In this document: one piece after another, positions 39,045 through 46,622 of the stretch
Numbering within the stretch: the stretch's first letter is position 1
How the letters are laid out: each line of letters opens with the position of its first letter
Assembly: GCF_000820005.1 (NCBI RefSeq)
Contig: NZ_CDBL01000004.1
Location: forward strand, 29,467-93,466
Direction of reading: 5' to 3'
From: Aeromonas piscicola
GTDB lineage: Bacteria; Pseudomonadota; Gammaproteobacteria; Enterobacterales; Aeromonadaceae
Length of the DNA: 64,000 bases
Translations under genes and position numbers: made by a program
The notes under the pieces: model-generated
What the model was told of the DNA's origin: nothing
Databases searched by the model: none
What the model saw: only the letters and a program-made list of their open reading frames with translations

Positions 39045-40367
39045 TTGACGAAATCACTTAAGTTGTCCGACATATTCGGATTGGGTTTTATGACGTTTGC
39101 CTTCTATCTGGGGGCAGGCAATATCATTTTTCCACCGCTGGCTGGCTTTATGGCCGGTGAGCATCTGCTGGCAACCATGGCAGGTTTCCTGCTGACGGCG
39201 GTGGGCCTGCCCCTGCTCACCCTGATTGCCGTGGCAAAGAGCTGTGCCGGGCAAGGTAGCAGTGGCTGGACGGCGATGACCCGTTATCTACCCGCCGGAA
39301 CGGCCACAGCGCTGGCCATCGCCATCTATATCATCATGGGACCGGCCTTTGCCATTCCCCGCACTGGCCTGGTCGCCTACGAAATGGGGCTCAAACCCTG
39401 GCTGGGTGCAGCCGGTCAGAGCGGCTTGCTGCTCTACACCTTGCCCTTCTTTGCCCTGGTGAGCCTGATTGCGCTGGATCGGGGCAAGCTGCTCGATGCC
39501 ATCGGCAAATATCTGACCCCGGCACTGATGGTGATGCTGCTGATCCTCGCACTCGGCGTATTCATTGCACCACAGGGCAGCATGCCGGAAGCCAGCGGCG
39601 AGTATGTCAACACCCCCCTCATCAGAGGCATGCTGGAGGGGTACAACACCATGGATACCCTGGCATCCCTGATGTTCGGCACCCTCATCATCGGCCTGTT
39701 GCGCCAGAAAGGGGTCGAGGATTATCCGAGTCAGTTCAAGTACCTGACTATCGCCGGCCTGATCTCGGCGGCGGGCCTGTCAGCGGTCTACATCTCGCTA
39801 TTTCACCTTGGCAATAGTGCCGCCGGCGTGGCCGGCGATATCAGCAATGGCGGTGCCATCGTCAACGCCTATGTGTTGAGCCTGTTTGGCCTGCCAGGCC
39901 AGCTCATTCTGGCAGCCATCATTACCCTGGCCTGCTTTACCAGCGCGGTCGGCTTGCTGTGCGCCGGGGCTGACTATTTCCACGGGCTGACCGGTTGGGC
40001 ATACCGCAAGTGGGTGCTGCTGCTGGGCAGCTTGTGTGTGCTGGTAGCCAACGTGGGTCTGAGCCAGCTCATCAGCCTCTCCATTCCGGTGCTAGTCGCC
40101 ATCTATCCGGTCGCAGTGGCTCTGGTGCTGGTCACCTTCCTGAAGGGGTACTTCGGTCGTCCTCGTCTGGTATTCCGCTCCGTGCTGCTGGTCGCCTTCC
40201 TGTTCGGTTGCCTGGACGGCCTGGGCGCTGCCGGCATGAAGATGGATGCCTTCGCCTTCCTGCCGCTGTTTGACAAGGGTCTCGCCTGGTTGCTGCCGAC
40301 CGTGCTGGCCTGTGGCTTTGGCGTGGTAGCGCGTTCCAGCGATAAGCTGGCTGCCGAAGCCGCCTGA
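39045..40367 (+). CDS. brnQ: branched-chain amino acid sodium symporter, copy 2
   Basis: Second LIVCS family carrier, 440 residues, about three-quarters identical to copy 1 by eye, with a few inserted residues (SCAGQGSSGW near residue 64). The TTG at 39045 aligns with the start of copy 1 and follows GAGG; an ATG at 39033 in frame is the alternative. From 40129 to 40308 its DNA differs from copy 1 (38401-38580) at only four of 180 bases, whereas the 5' halves differ at many third positions. Confidence 0.92.
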   Translation: MTKSLKLSDIFGLGFMTFAFYLGAGNIIFPPLAGFMAGEHLLATMAGFLLTAVGLPLLTLIAVAKSCAGQGSSGWTAMTRYLPAGTATALAIAIYIIMGPAFAIPRTGLVAYEMGLKPWLGAAGQSGLLLYTLPFFALVSLIALDRGKLLDAIGKYLTPALMVMLLILALGVFIAPQGSMPEASGEYVNTPLIRGMLEGYNTMDTLASLMFGTLIIGLLRQKGVEDYPSQFKYLTIAGLISAAGLSAVYISLFHLGNSAAGVAGDISNGGAIVNAYVLSLFGLPGQLILAAIITLACFTSAVGLLCAGADYFHGLTGWAYRKWVLLLGSLCVLVANVGLSQLISLSIPVLVAIYPVAVALVLVTFLKGYFGRPRLVFRSVLLVAFLFGCLDGLGAAGMKMDAFAFLPLFDKGLAWLLPTVLACGFGVVARSSDKLAAEAA

Positions 40368-40386
40368 CCACTCTCAAACCAATAAA

Positions 40387-40414
40387 AAAGAGGCCAGCAT
40401 ATGCTGGCCTCTTT
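40387..40414. terminator. bidirectional terminator after brnQ copy 2
   Basis: Perfect palindrome AAAGAGGCCAGCAT / ATGCTGGCCTCTTT between convergent genes, A tract before and T-rich sequence after. Confidence 0.83.
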
Positions 40415-40437
40415 CATTTTCTGATTTGTCGTCGATT

Positions 40438-40668
40438 TCACAGCAGGGGCTCTACCGGTTTGGGCCTGCCCTCCAGGCCATACCAGTGGGCCTCGACCCG
40501 ACCGGCGTGCCACTGGAAGGAGCCCCAGGGCCTGTCTGCCTGCCAGCGTGGAAAACTCACCACCACCTTGTTGTCATCGTATTTGTAGAGCGAGGTGTTG
40601 ATCTGGATATCAGACAGGATGAGCAGCAGGGCCCAGCCGATGAAGAACCATTTCAGCGCTTTCCACAT
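40438..40668 (-). CDS. small membrane-anchored protein of unknown function
   Basis: 76 residues. One N-terminal membrane helix (WKALKWFFIGWALLLILSDI), then a soluble part rich in Trp and Tyr (RWQADRPWGSFQWHAGRVEAHWYG). Starts four bases after the cheX stop, so it belongs to the zur-cheX transcript. I recognise no family. Confidence 0.65.
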   Translation of the reverse strand: MWKALKWFFIGWALLLILSDIQINTSLYKYDDNKVVVSFPRWQADRPWGSFQWHAGRVEAHWYGLEGRPKPVEPLL

Positions 40669-40672
40669 AGGG

Positions 40673-41134
40673 TTACTCGAAGCAAATTTCGATGGTAGCC
40701 CGGCCGTAATCAGACTCGAACGGCATCATGATCTTGGTGCCATCAGCCCTATGGGTGATGGTGTGGTTGGGACCCGAGACAATGATGGGAGTCGCCATGT
40801 CGAACTCGTAGCCTTTCTCCCCCAGCATGCGCTTGGCGCCACCGGTTACCATGTTGGTGATCTCACCCACCATGTCGGTCACTTCTTCATTGATGGTGGC
40901 GGGGGCCTCCCCCAGCATGCGACGCATGATCTCCAGCGCCAACCCCTTCTCGAAGCTGATGGAAAGCGAACCACGGGTCTGCGGGCCTACCATGCCGATG
41001 AGGCCGGAGACATCGCCTCGCGCCAGTTCATCCATCTTGCGCTTGGGTTTACCCGGTTTAAGCTCTAACTGCGCCATGGTGGAGAGCACATTGAGCAGGG
41101 AAAGCAGGAACGGGTTTACAAAATCAGCCTTCAT
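40673..41134 (-). CDS. CheX-like chemotaxis phosphatase
   Basis: 153 residues of the CheC/CheX/FliY fold. The CheY-P phosphatase motif with the essential Glu and Asn is seen as DMVGEITNMVTGGAKRML near residue 88 (E..N). The protein has one such motif, as CheX does. It would dephosphorylate CheY-like response regulators. Stand-alone: no cheA or cheY nearby. Its start overlaps the zur stop by 11 bases. Confidence 0.87.
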   Translation of the reverse strand: MKADFVNPFLLSLLNVLSTMAQLELKPGKPKRKMDELARGDVSGLIGMVGPQTRGSLSISFEKGLALEIMRRMLGEAPATINEEVTDMVGEITNMVTGGAKRMLGEKGYEFDMATPIIVSGPNHTITHRADGTKIMMPFESDYGRATIEICFE

Positions 41135-41588
41135 GTTGATGTCCTACGGTGGGCGTACAGCGAGCACATTGGCCATGTGCCTCTATCGTCTTATTGGTAA
41201 TAGTAAAACCATGCTGATGGGCTTGCTCGGAAAACGCACTGTCGATCGCAATGTCATGGAGCTCCACCACCTCGCCACACCGATCGCAGATCAGCAGCTG
41301 CATGGGATGAGCATGGTCAAAGTGACAACAGAATATGAAGGCGTTGAGCGACTCCACCTTGTGGGCAAAGCCCTGCTCGAGCAGAAAATCGAGTGCCCGA
41401 TAGACAGTAGGCGGCTTGGCATGAGCCTCGGTTTGCTGCAACTGGGCTAACAAATCATAGGCGCTGATGGCGTTGCCGTGGGCAGCCAGCAGAGTGAAAA
41501 CCTGGCGCCGGGTAGGGGTGAAGCGGATCCCGCGTTGTTCGCAGAGTCGTTCGGCTCGTTGTAAAAGTTGGTCTTGATTCATGATCAC
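41124..41588 (-). CDS. zur: zinc-responsive Fur-family repressor Zur
   Basis: Represses zinc uptake genes when zinc is plentiful. N-terminal winged helix (FTPTRRQVFTLLAAHGNAISAYDLLAQL), recognition helix PTVYRALDFLLEQGFAHKV, then the CDRCG and CARC pairs (C-X2-C) of the structural zinc site. The CHFDHAHP stretch matches the Zur regulatory site. 154 residues from GTG 41588, which has AAGGG seven bases upstream; ATG 41582 is an alternative. Divergent from dusA. Confidence 0.92.
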   Translation of the reverse strand: MIMNQDQLLQRAERLCEQRGIRFTPTRRQVFTLLAAHGNAISAYDLLAQLQQTEAHAKPPTVYRALDFLLEQGFAHKVESLNAFIFCCHFDHAHPMQLLICDRCGEVVELHDIAIDSAFSEQAHQHGFTITNKTIEAHGQCARCTPTVGHQHEG

Positions 41589-41720
41589 GCAGATACCCTT
41601 TTTATTAGCCGGATACTATCACAGGGCCTCCAGTGGCGCGGCGACAAAATTCATTTTCTGGGGCTGCCTCACGTTGTGATAAAATCCGGCCCCTTTGTTT
41701 AGCCAACCCGGATAATTTTT

Positions 41721-42707
41721 ATGCAGGCGCAGCGTTTTTCCATCGCCCCCATGCTGGACTGGACCGATCGGCATTGCCGTTATTTCCACCGTCTGATGAC
41801 TCGCCAGACCTTGCTCTATACCGAGATGGTGACCACGGGCGCCATCATCCATGGCAAAGGGGATTATCTGGGCTACAGCGAGCAGGAGCATCCTGTCTCG
41901 CTGCAACTGGGTGGCAGCAACCCGGCGGATCTGGCCCACTGCGCCAGACTGGCACAGGCGCGCGGCTATGACGAGATCAACCTCAACGTGGGTTGCCCGT
42001 CGGATCGAGTCCAGAATGGCCGCTTCGGCGCTTGCCTGATGGGCGAACCCGCGCTGGTGGCCGACTGCGTCAAGGCGATGCGCGATGTGGTGGACATCCC
42101 GGTCACCGTCAAGACCCGGATCGGCATCGATGAGCAGGACTCCTACGAATTCTTGCAGGCCTTCATCGAGCAGGTGCGCGATGCCGGTTGCGATACCTTC
42201 ATCGTCCACGCCCGCAAGGCCTGGCTCAGCGGCCTGAGCCCGCGGGAGAACCGCGAGATACCGCCGCTCGACTATCCGCGGGTCTATCGGGTCAAACAGG
42301 ATTATCCCGAACTGACCATAGCCCTCAACGGCGGCGTCACCTCCATCGAGCAGACCCTGGAGCATCTGCAGCAGGTGGACGGGGTCATGATGGGGCGCGA
42401 GGCCTATCAGAATCCCTATCTCCTGGCGCAGGTAGACAGCCATCTGTTCGGCCTAGCAGGTGATGTTCCCAGCCGTCACGAGGTGGTGCGGATGATGCTG
42501 CCCTACATGGAGCAGGAGCTGGCCAAGGGCAACTACCTCTCCCATATGACCCGCCACATGCTGGGCCTGTTCCAGAACATGCAGGGAGCTCGTGCCTGGC
42601 GTCGTCACCTGAGCGAGAACGCCTGCAAGCCGGGCGCTGGCATTCAAGTTGTGCTGGATGCCATGGCCAAGGTGCCGGAATTCGCCAGCGCCGAATCGGT
42701 AGAGTGA
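41721..42707 (+). CDS. dusA: tRNA-dihydrouridine(20/20a) synthase DusA
   Basis: FMN enzyme that reduces U20/U20a in the tRNA D-loop. Family marks: [17 protein letters not shown] at the N-terminus, [21 protein letters not shown] with the catalytic Cys near residue 97, [21 protein letters not shown] near residue 165 and GGV...[17 protein letters not shown] near residue 217. 328 residues. A 49-codon ORF starts two bases after the stop. Confidence 0.96.
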   Translation: MQAQRFSIAPMLDWTDRHCRYFHRLMTRQTLLYTEMVTTGAIIHGKGDYLGYSEQEHPVSLQLGGSNPADLAHCARLAQARGYDEINLNVGCPSDRVQNGRFGACLMGEPALVADCVKAMRDVVDIPVTVKTRIGIDEQDSYEFLQAFIEQVRDAGCDTFIVHARKAWLSGLSPRENREIPPLDYPRVYRVKQDYPELTIALNGGVTSIEQTLEHLQQVDGVMMGREAYQNPYLLAQVDSHLFGLAGDVPSRHEVVRMMLPYMEQELAKGNYLSHMTRHMLGLFQNMQGARAWRRHLSENACKPGAGIQVVLDAMAKVPEFASAESVE

Positions 42708-42709
42708 TA

Positions 42710-42859
42710 ATGTACCGCTTCACGGGTTCATGGCTGCACAAGGCGCTGGTCCGGCTCTGCGCCGGCCTGCTCGCCATTCTCGGCCTCAAGCTCAGCGCCT
42801 TCTACTTTCTCGGTCTGCTGATCGTGCTGGGCCTGCACAGGGAGCAGTTACTGGGCTGA
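42710..42859 (+). CDS. 49-residue membrane peptide coupled to dusA
   Basis: Begins MYRFTGSWLHKALVRLCAG and carries one long hydrophobic stretch (about residues 16-42), basic at the N-terminus, so it is probably a single- or double-pass inner-membrane protein. The TGA of dusA and this ATG are separated by two bases, and GGTAGAG precedes the ATG. A terminator follows, so both genes share a transcript. No family recognised; it occupies the place of pspG in Escherichia coli but does not resemble it. Confidence 0.55.
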   Translation: MYRFTGSWLHKALVRLCAGLLAILGLKLSAFYFLGLLIVLGLHREQLLG

Positions 42860-42884
42860 CTCTCATCGCCTTCAGCACCAATGA

Positions 42885-42920
42885 AAAAGCCGGTAACACC
42901 AAGTGTTACCGGCTTTTCTA
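42885..42920 (+). terminator. terminator of the dusA transcript
   Basis: 15-bp stem AAAAGCCGGTAACAC / GTGTTACCGGCTTTT with a three-base loop; probably also acts on the convergent gene. Confidence 0.87.
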
Positions 42921-42941
42921 TGCGTGGCCATCGCGCTGACG

Positions 42942-43367
42942 CTACTCCCCCTTGTCCACAAACTGCAGTTCGGGTGCAAATGAAGTCAGCACGTCAGCAC
43001 AGTAGTCCCAGGTCGAGATGCGATAGTGCTGTAGATCCTCGTCCAGATGAAGTCCCTCCGATTCCTGATGGAACCAGCTGGCAAAACGGGACGGGGTAAT
43101 GAGCTGGATCTGCTCCTCGATGGCATGGCTCTCCTTGCCTTCCGACAGATCGCAGTCCTCCATGACCCGCACGGCGAAAATATGGCGAAAATAGACCCGG
43201 CACAGGATCTGTGGCGGCAGATCTATACTGCGCGCCCGACCCAGCATGACGGTCAAGGAGTCACTCCAGATATCCTGGTGAAGTTCGGCCACAACCAGGC
43301 CTGGGGGGAGTTGGCGGGACGGAGCCCAAGGTACGGCAACCTGCCGAATGGCATTTTTCTGTTCCAT
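42942..43367 (-). CDS. protein of unknown function
   Basis: 141 residues, soluble and acidic, from the ATG that follows GAGG by six bases; ATG 43370 and an upstream start at 43394 are possible. Contains VPWAPSRQLPPGLVVAELHQDIWSD near the N-terminus and an acidic C-terminus (FVDKGE). No domain recognised. Lies downstream of hupA after a terminator. Confidence 0.6.
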   Translation of the reverse strand: MEQKNAIRQVAVPWAPSRQLPPGLVVAELHQDIWSDSLTVMLGRARSIDLPPQILCRVYFRHIFAVRVMEDCDLSEGKESHAIEEQIQLITPSRFASWFHQESEGLHLDEDLQHYRISTWDYCADVLTSFAPELQFVDKGE

Positions 43368-43439
43368 CATCCACCTCACTACAGCGCACGCCATATCTTG
43401 AGTGTATCTGAAACAAATTCCGCTGACGATGGCAATAAA

Positions 43440-43463
43440 AAACCCGGCTGGCGCCGGGTTTTA
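43440..43463 (-). terminator. terminator of hupA
   Basis: AACCCGGC / GCCGGGTT stem between the hupA stop and the next gene; on the minus strand TTTTTTATTG follows it. Confidence 0.83.
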
Positions 43464-43468
43464 CACGA

Positions 43469-43741
43469 TTACTTGACGGCGTCTTTGAGCGCCTTGCCTG
43501 CCACAAAGGACGGCACATTCGCGGCTGCAATCTGGATTTCTTTACCAGTTTGCGGATTACGACCGGTACGGCCCGCGCGATGGTTCACCTTGAAGGTACC
43601 AAAACCCACCAACTGCACAGCATCGCCTTCTTTCAGGCTCTGGGTAATACCATTGATGATCTCTTCCAGAGCAACTTTGGCCTGAGCTTTGCTCAGATCT
43701 GCTTTGGCGGCAATTGCATCGACAAGTTGAGCTTTGTTCAT
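43469..43741 (-). CDS. hupA: nucleoid protein HU, alpha type
   Basis: 90-residue DNA-bending protein of the bacterial nucleoid. Starts [21 protein letters not shown]; the DNA-binding arm [21 protein letters not shown] is at about residues 46-66, with the intercalating Pro in RNPQTG. Closer to HupA than HupB of Escherichia coli. The 340-base gap upstream (43742-44081), shared with divergent rsd, holds no gene; it is presumably promoter sequence. Confidence 0.95.
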   Translation of the reverse strand: MNKAQLVDAIAAKADLSKAQAKVALEEIINGITQSLKEGDAVQLVGFGTFKVNHRAGRTGRNPQTGKEIQIAAANVPSFVAGKALKDAVK

Positions 43742-44081
43742 AACATTTCCTTTATGATCGGGCATTTAGCACCGAGCCACTCTATTCAAAAAAAACACTC
43801 AGGCAAAGGCTTTATCAGCCAGATCGGCTTGAATGCTGGGGTTTTCATCAAGATCTGCGGAAATAGTCACATATCTCGCCCCTTCGTTATCACGATGGAT
43901 TGGAAGAGGAGAGCAAATGATGGGGTCTTGTAGCCAAAACACCATCTGATGTAACAATATCCCTATGCACCTATTGACGGTCAACAGGATTTTCCCTAGT
44001 TATAGGGAGTGTCGTCAGTCAATAAGAAAGGCCGGAGGCCTGCAGCGATAGCACTCCATGCCTATGCCCCACGGAGGGATT

Positions 44082-44564
44082 ATGTTAACTGAACTGGAAC
44101 AAACCAAGCGTGCATTGGCAGGCAAACACAGGGCGATCGATGACTGGCTGGATGCCAGACAAGCTCTGCTGGTCGAATACATGCGGCTCGCCGGGCTGAC
44201 GCCCGCCCGCACCAAACAGCGTTCACTCCCCGGCCATGTCGACCTGCAGCGTTTTTGCGAGCAACTGGTCGATTACGTCAGCGCCGGTCACTTCGAGATC
44301 TACAACCATGTGGTCACTGCCTTCGAAAAAGCCAGCGGTGACAAACTGGAGCTGGCCAAGCGCATCTACCCCAATATTCGGGCGTGTACCGAATTCGCAC
44401 TGGAATTCAACGACAAGTACAGCAACGCGGATGAGGCTCAGTTGCTGCTGCTGGATGAAGATCTGAATCAACTCGGTCCCGTGTTGGAAGATCGCTTCAA
44501 ACAGGAGGATCGGCTGGTCAAGGCATTGCAAGTGGTAGAGTCACTCAGCACCCAACAGGTTTGA
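44082..44564 (+). CDS. rsd: anti-sigma70 regulator Rsd
   Basis: Regulator of sigma D family (Rsd/AlgQ): sequesters the housekeeping sigma factor in stationary phase and can stimulate SpoT. All-helical, 160 residues. Typical features: IDDWLDARQALLVEY near residue 21, FCEQLVDYVSAGHFEIYNH near residue 63. The ATG at 44082 follows GGAGG; an ATG at 44058 would add eight unrelated residues. Confidence 0.93.
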   Translation: MLTELEQTKRALAGKHRAIDDWLDARQALLVEYMRLAGLTPARTKQRSLPGHVDLQRFCEQLVDYVSAGHFEIYNHVVTAFEKASGDKLELAKRIYPNIRACTEFALEFNDKYSNADEAQLLLLDEDLNQLGPVLEDRFKQEDRLVKALQVVESLSTQQV

Positions 44565-44665
44565 TATCCAATTTCGGAGCCAGTTCAAGATCCTGATGTG
44601 CAAGGTGCATTACACTCTATGTCATGACCTTTAGCTCCAATTCCTATTGCTGACAGGAGATGAGA

Positions 44666-45046
44666 ATGTCCGAGCGTCGCCGTTTTTCACGGATCCTCTA
44701 CTTGACCATGGCCGACCTCGTCCAGGGCGATAAAAAATGGCGGACCCAGCTGGTAGATATCTCCCTGCAGGGCGCGCTCTTGATCCGGCCCGATGACTGG
44801 GAAAGCAACGACAACAAGGAGTATGAACTGGGCTTCGTGCTGAGCGGCAGCGACATCGAGATCAAGATGCAAGTCGAGCTGACCCATGAGGCCAGCAAGA
44901 AGCTGGGATTCTACTGCCACCATATCGACATCGACAGTGCGACCCACCTCAAGCGGATGGTAGAACTCAATGTCGGAGATGAAGAGCTGCTCCACCGTGA
45001 ACTGGAGCAACTGCTGAACGAGCATCTGGAACACCCCCATCCCTGA
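44666..45046 (+). CDS. small PilZ-domain protein
   Basis: 126 residues, a single PilZ domain that probably binds cyclic di-GMP. Both parts of the ligand motif are present: RRFSR (RxxxR) at residues 4-8 and DISLQG (DxSxxG) near residue 30. The C-terminus is an acidic helix (EELLHRELEQLLNEHLE). ATG 44666 was chosen because GGAG is six bases upstream, while ATG 44660 touches it. Target unknown. Lies next to radA and a larger PilZ protein. Confidence 0.88.
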   Translation: MSERRRFSRILYLTMADLVQGDKKWRTQLVDISLQGALLIRPDDWESNDNKEYELGFVLSGSDIEIKMQVELTHEASKKLGFYCHHIDIDSATHLKRMVELNVGDEELLHRELEQLLNEHLEHPHP

Positions 45047-45071
45047 GGATCCCTCCAGAGGCAATAAAAAG

Positions 45072-45094
45072 GAGCGCACATGGCGCTCTTTTTT
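45072..45094. terminator. terminator between the PilZ gene and radA
   Basis: GAGCGC / GCGCTC stem with six T on the plus strand and an A tract before it. Confidence 0.78.
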
Positions 45095-45157
45095 ATTGTC
45101 GATATCGATTGCCGAGATCTGCTGAACCTACGTTTTAGAATGCAACAGAGTCAATGA

Positions 45158-46522
45158 TTACAAAGCTTCCAGTGCATCGGCCAGTTTTTTCACTGGCACC
45201 ACTTCCATTCCCTCGATGGGGTGCTTGGGCGCATTGGCGTGAGGAACTATGGCACGGCGGAAACCGTGCTTGGCGGCCTCCTGCAACCGCTCCTGGCCGG
45301 ATGGCACGGGCCGGATCTCGCCGGACAGGCCCACTTCGCCAAACACCACCAGATCCTTGGGCAAGGCCTGATCTCTGAAGCTGGATACCATGGCCAGCAA
45401 CAGGGCCAGATCCGCACTGGTCTCTTCAACCTTGACGCCCCCCACCACGTTGATGAAGACATCCTGATCCGCCATCTGCAGCCCGCCGTGGCGATGCAGC
45501 ACGGCCAGCAGCATGGCAAGACGGTTGTGGTCCATCCCCACGGCCACCCGGCGCGGGTTGGAAAGCTGGGAATAGTCCACCAGCGCCTGCAGCTCCACCA
45601 GCAGCGGCCGGGTGCCCTCCCAGATCACCATGACGATGGAGCCAGGTGCCTGCTCCTCGCCCCGGCTGAGGAAGATGGCGGAGGGATTGCTCACCTCGCG
45701 CATTCCCTGCCCCGTCATGGCGAACACACCGAGTTCGTTGACGGCACCGAAGCGGTTCTTGTGGGAACGCAGGGTGCGAAAACGCGAGTCATTGGCACCA
45801 TCCAGCAGCACTGAGCAGTCGACACAGTGCTCCAGCACCTTGGGGCCCGCCAGGGTGCCATCCTTGGTCACATGGCCCACCATGAAGATAGCGACGTGAT
45901 TCTGTTTGGCGTAACGGGTCAACAAGGCTGCGGCCTCCCGCACCTGGGAGACGGAGCCGGGCGATGACTGCACATCCGCCACATGCATCACCTGGATGGA
46001 GTCGATGACCATGATCTGCGGCTGCTCCTGCTGGGCTATGATGCAGATCTGCTCGACACTGGTCTCAGACAGCATGCGCAGCTTGTCGGTAGGCAGCCCC
46101 AACCGGCTGGCACGCATCGCCACCTGCTGCAACGACTCTTCTCCCGTGACATAGAGGGTCTTCATCCGCTCAGCCAGACCACACATGGTCTGCAGCAGCA
46201 GGGTAGACTTGCCCGCCCCCGGATTGCCGCCAATCAGAATGGCCGAACCTGGTACCACACCGCCACCGAGCACCCGATCCAGCTCCTTGAAGCCTGAGGA
46301 AAAGCGGGGTATCTCTGTGGTGGCGATCTCAGCCAGCGTCTGGACCTGACTGCCGATGGCGCCGGCGTAGCCGGTGTAGCGGGCATTTTTGCCGGGCGTT
46401 ACTGAGCCAAGACGCACCTCAGTGATGGTGTTCCACTCCTTGCATTCGCCGCACTGGCCTTGCCAGCGTGTGAAGTCGGCACCACATTCGGTACAAACAT
46501 AGGCAGTTTTATTTTTGGCCAT
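45158..46522 (-). CDS. radA: DNA repair protein RadA (Sms)
   Basis: Branch-migration helicase in recombination and natural transformation. Zinc finger CTECGADF...CGECKEW at residues 10-30, RecA-like core with Walker A GGNPGAGKSTLLLQ near residue 98, the RadA motif KNRFG near residue 255, and a C-terminal Lon-protease-like domain (DLALLLAMVSSFRDQALPKDLVVFGEVGLSGEIRPV). 454 residues. Divergent from the large PilZ gene. Confidence 0.97.
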   Translation of the reverse strand: MAKNKTAYVCTECGADFTRWQGQCGECKEWNTITEVRLGSVTPGKNARYTGYAGAIGSQVQTLAEIATTEIPRFSSGFKELDRVLGGGVVPGSAILIGGNPGAGKSTLLLQTMCGLAERMKTLYVTGEESLQQVAMRASRLGLPTDKLRMLSETSVEQICIIAQQEQPQIMVIDSIQVMHVADVQSSPGSVSQVREAAALLTRYAKQNHVAIFMVGHVTKDGTLAGPKVLEHCVDCSVLLDGANDSRFRTLRSHKNRFGAVNELGVFAMTGQGMREVSNPSAIFLSRGEEQAPGSIVMVIWEGTRPLLVELQALVDYSQLSNPRRVAVGMDHNRLAMLLAVLHRHGGLQMADQDVFINVVGGVKVEETSADLALLLAMVSSFRDQALPKDLVVFGEVGLSGEIRPVPSGQERLQEAAKHGFRRAIVPHANAPKHPIEGMEVVPVKKLADALEAL

Positions 46523-46622
46523 GGATAACTCGGGGACAGGATGAATTCCTGCTTGATATACTTGTTTGCGACCGACAGATCAAACCCAGAATCGGAAAAG
46601 TGACTTTCCGTGGCAGGAACAC

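Noticed and set aside
43799..43984. 61-codon frame between hupA and rsd
   Set aside because: No ribosome site or recognisable protein; treated as promoter region.
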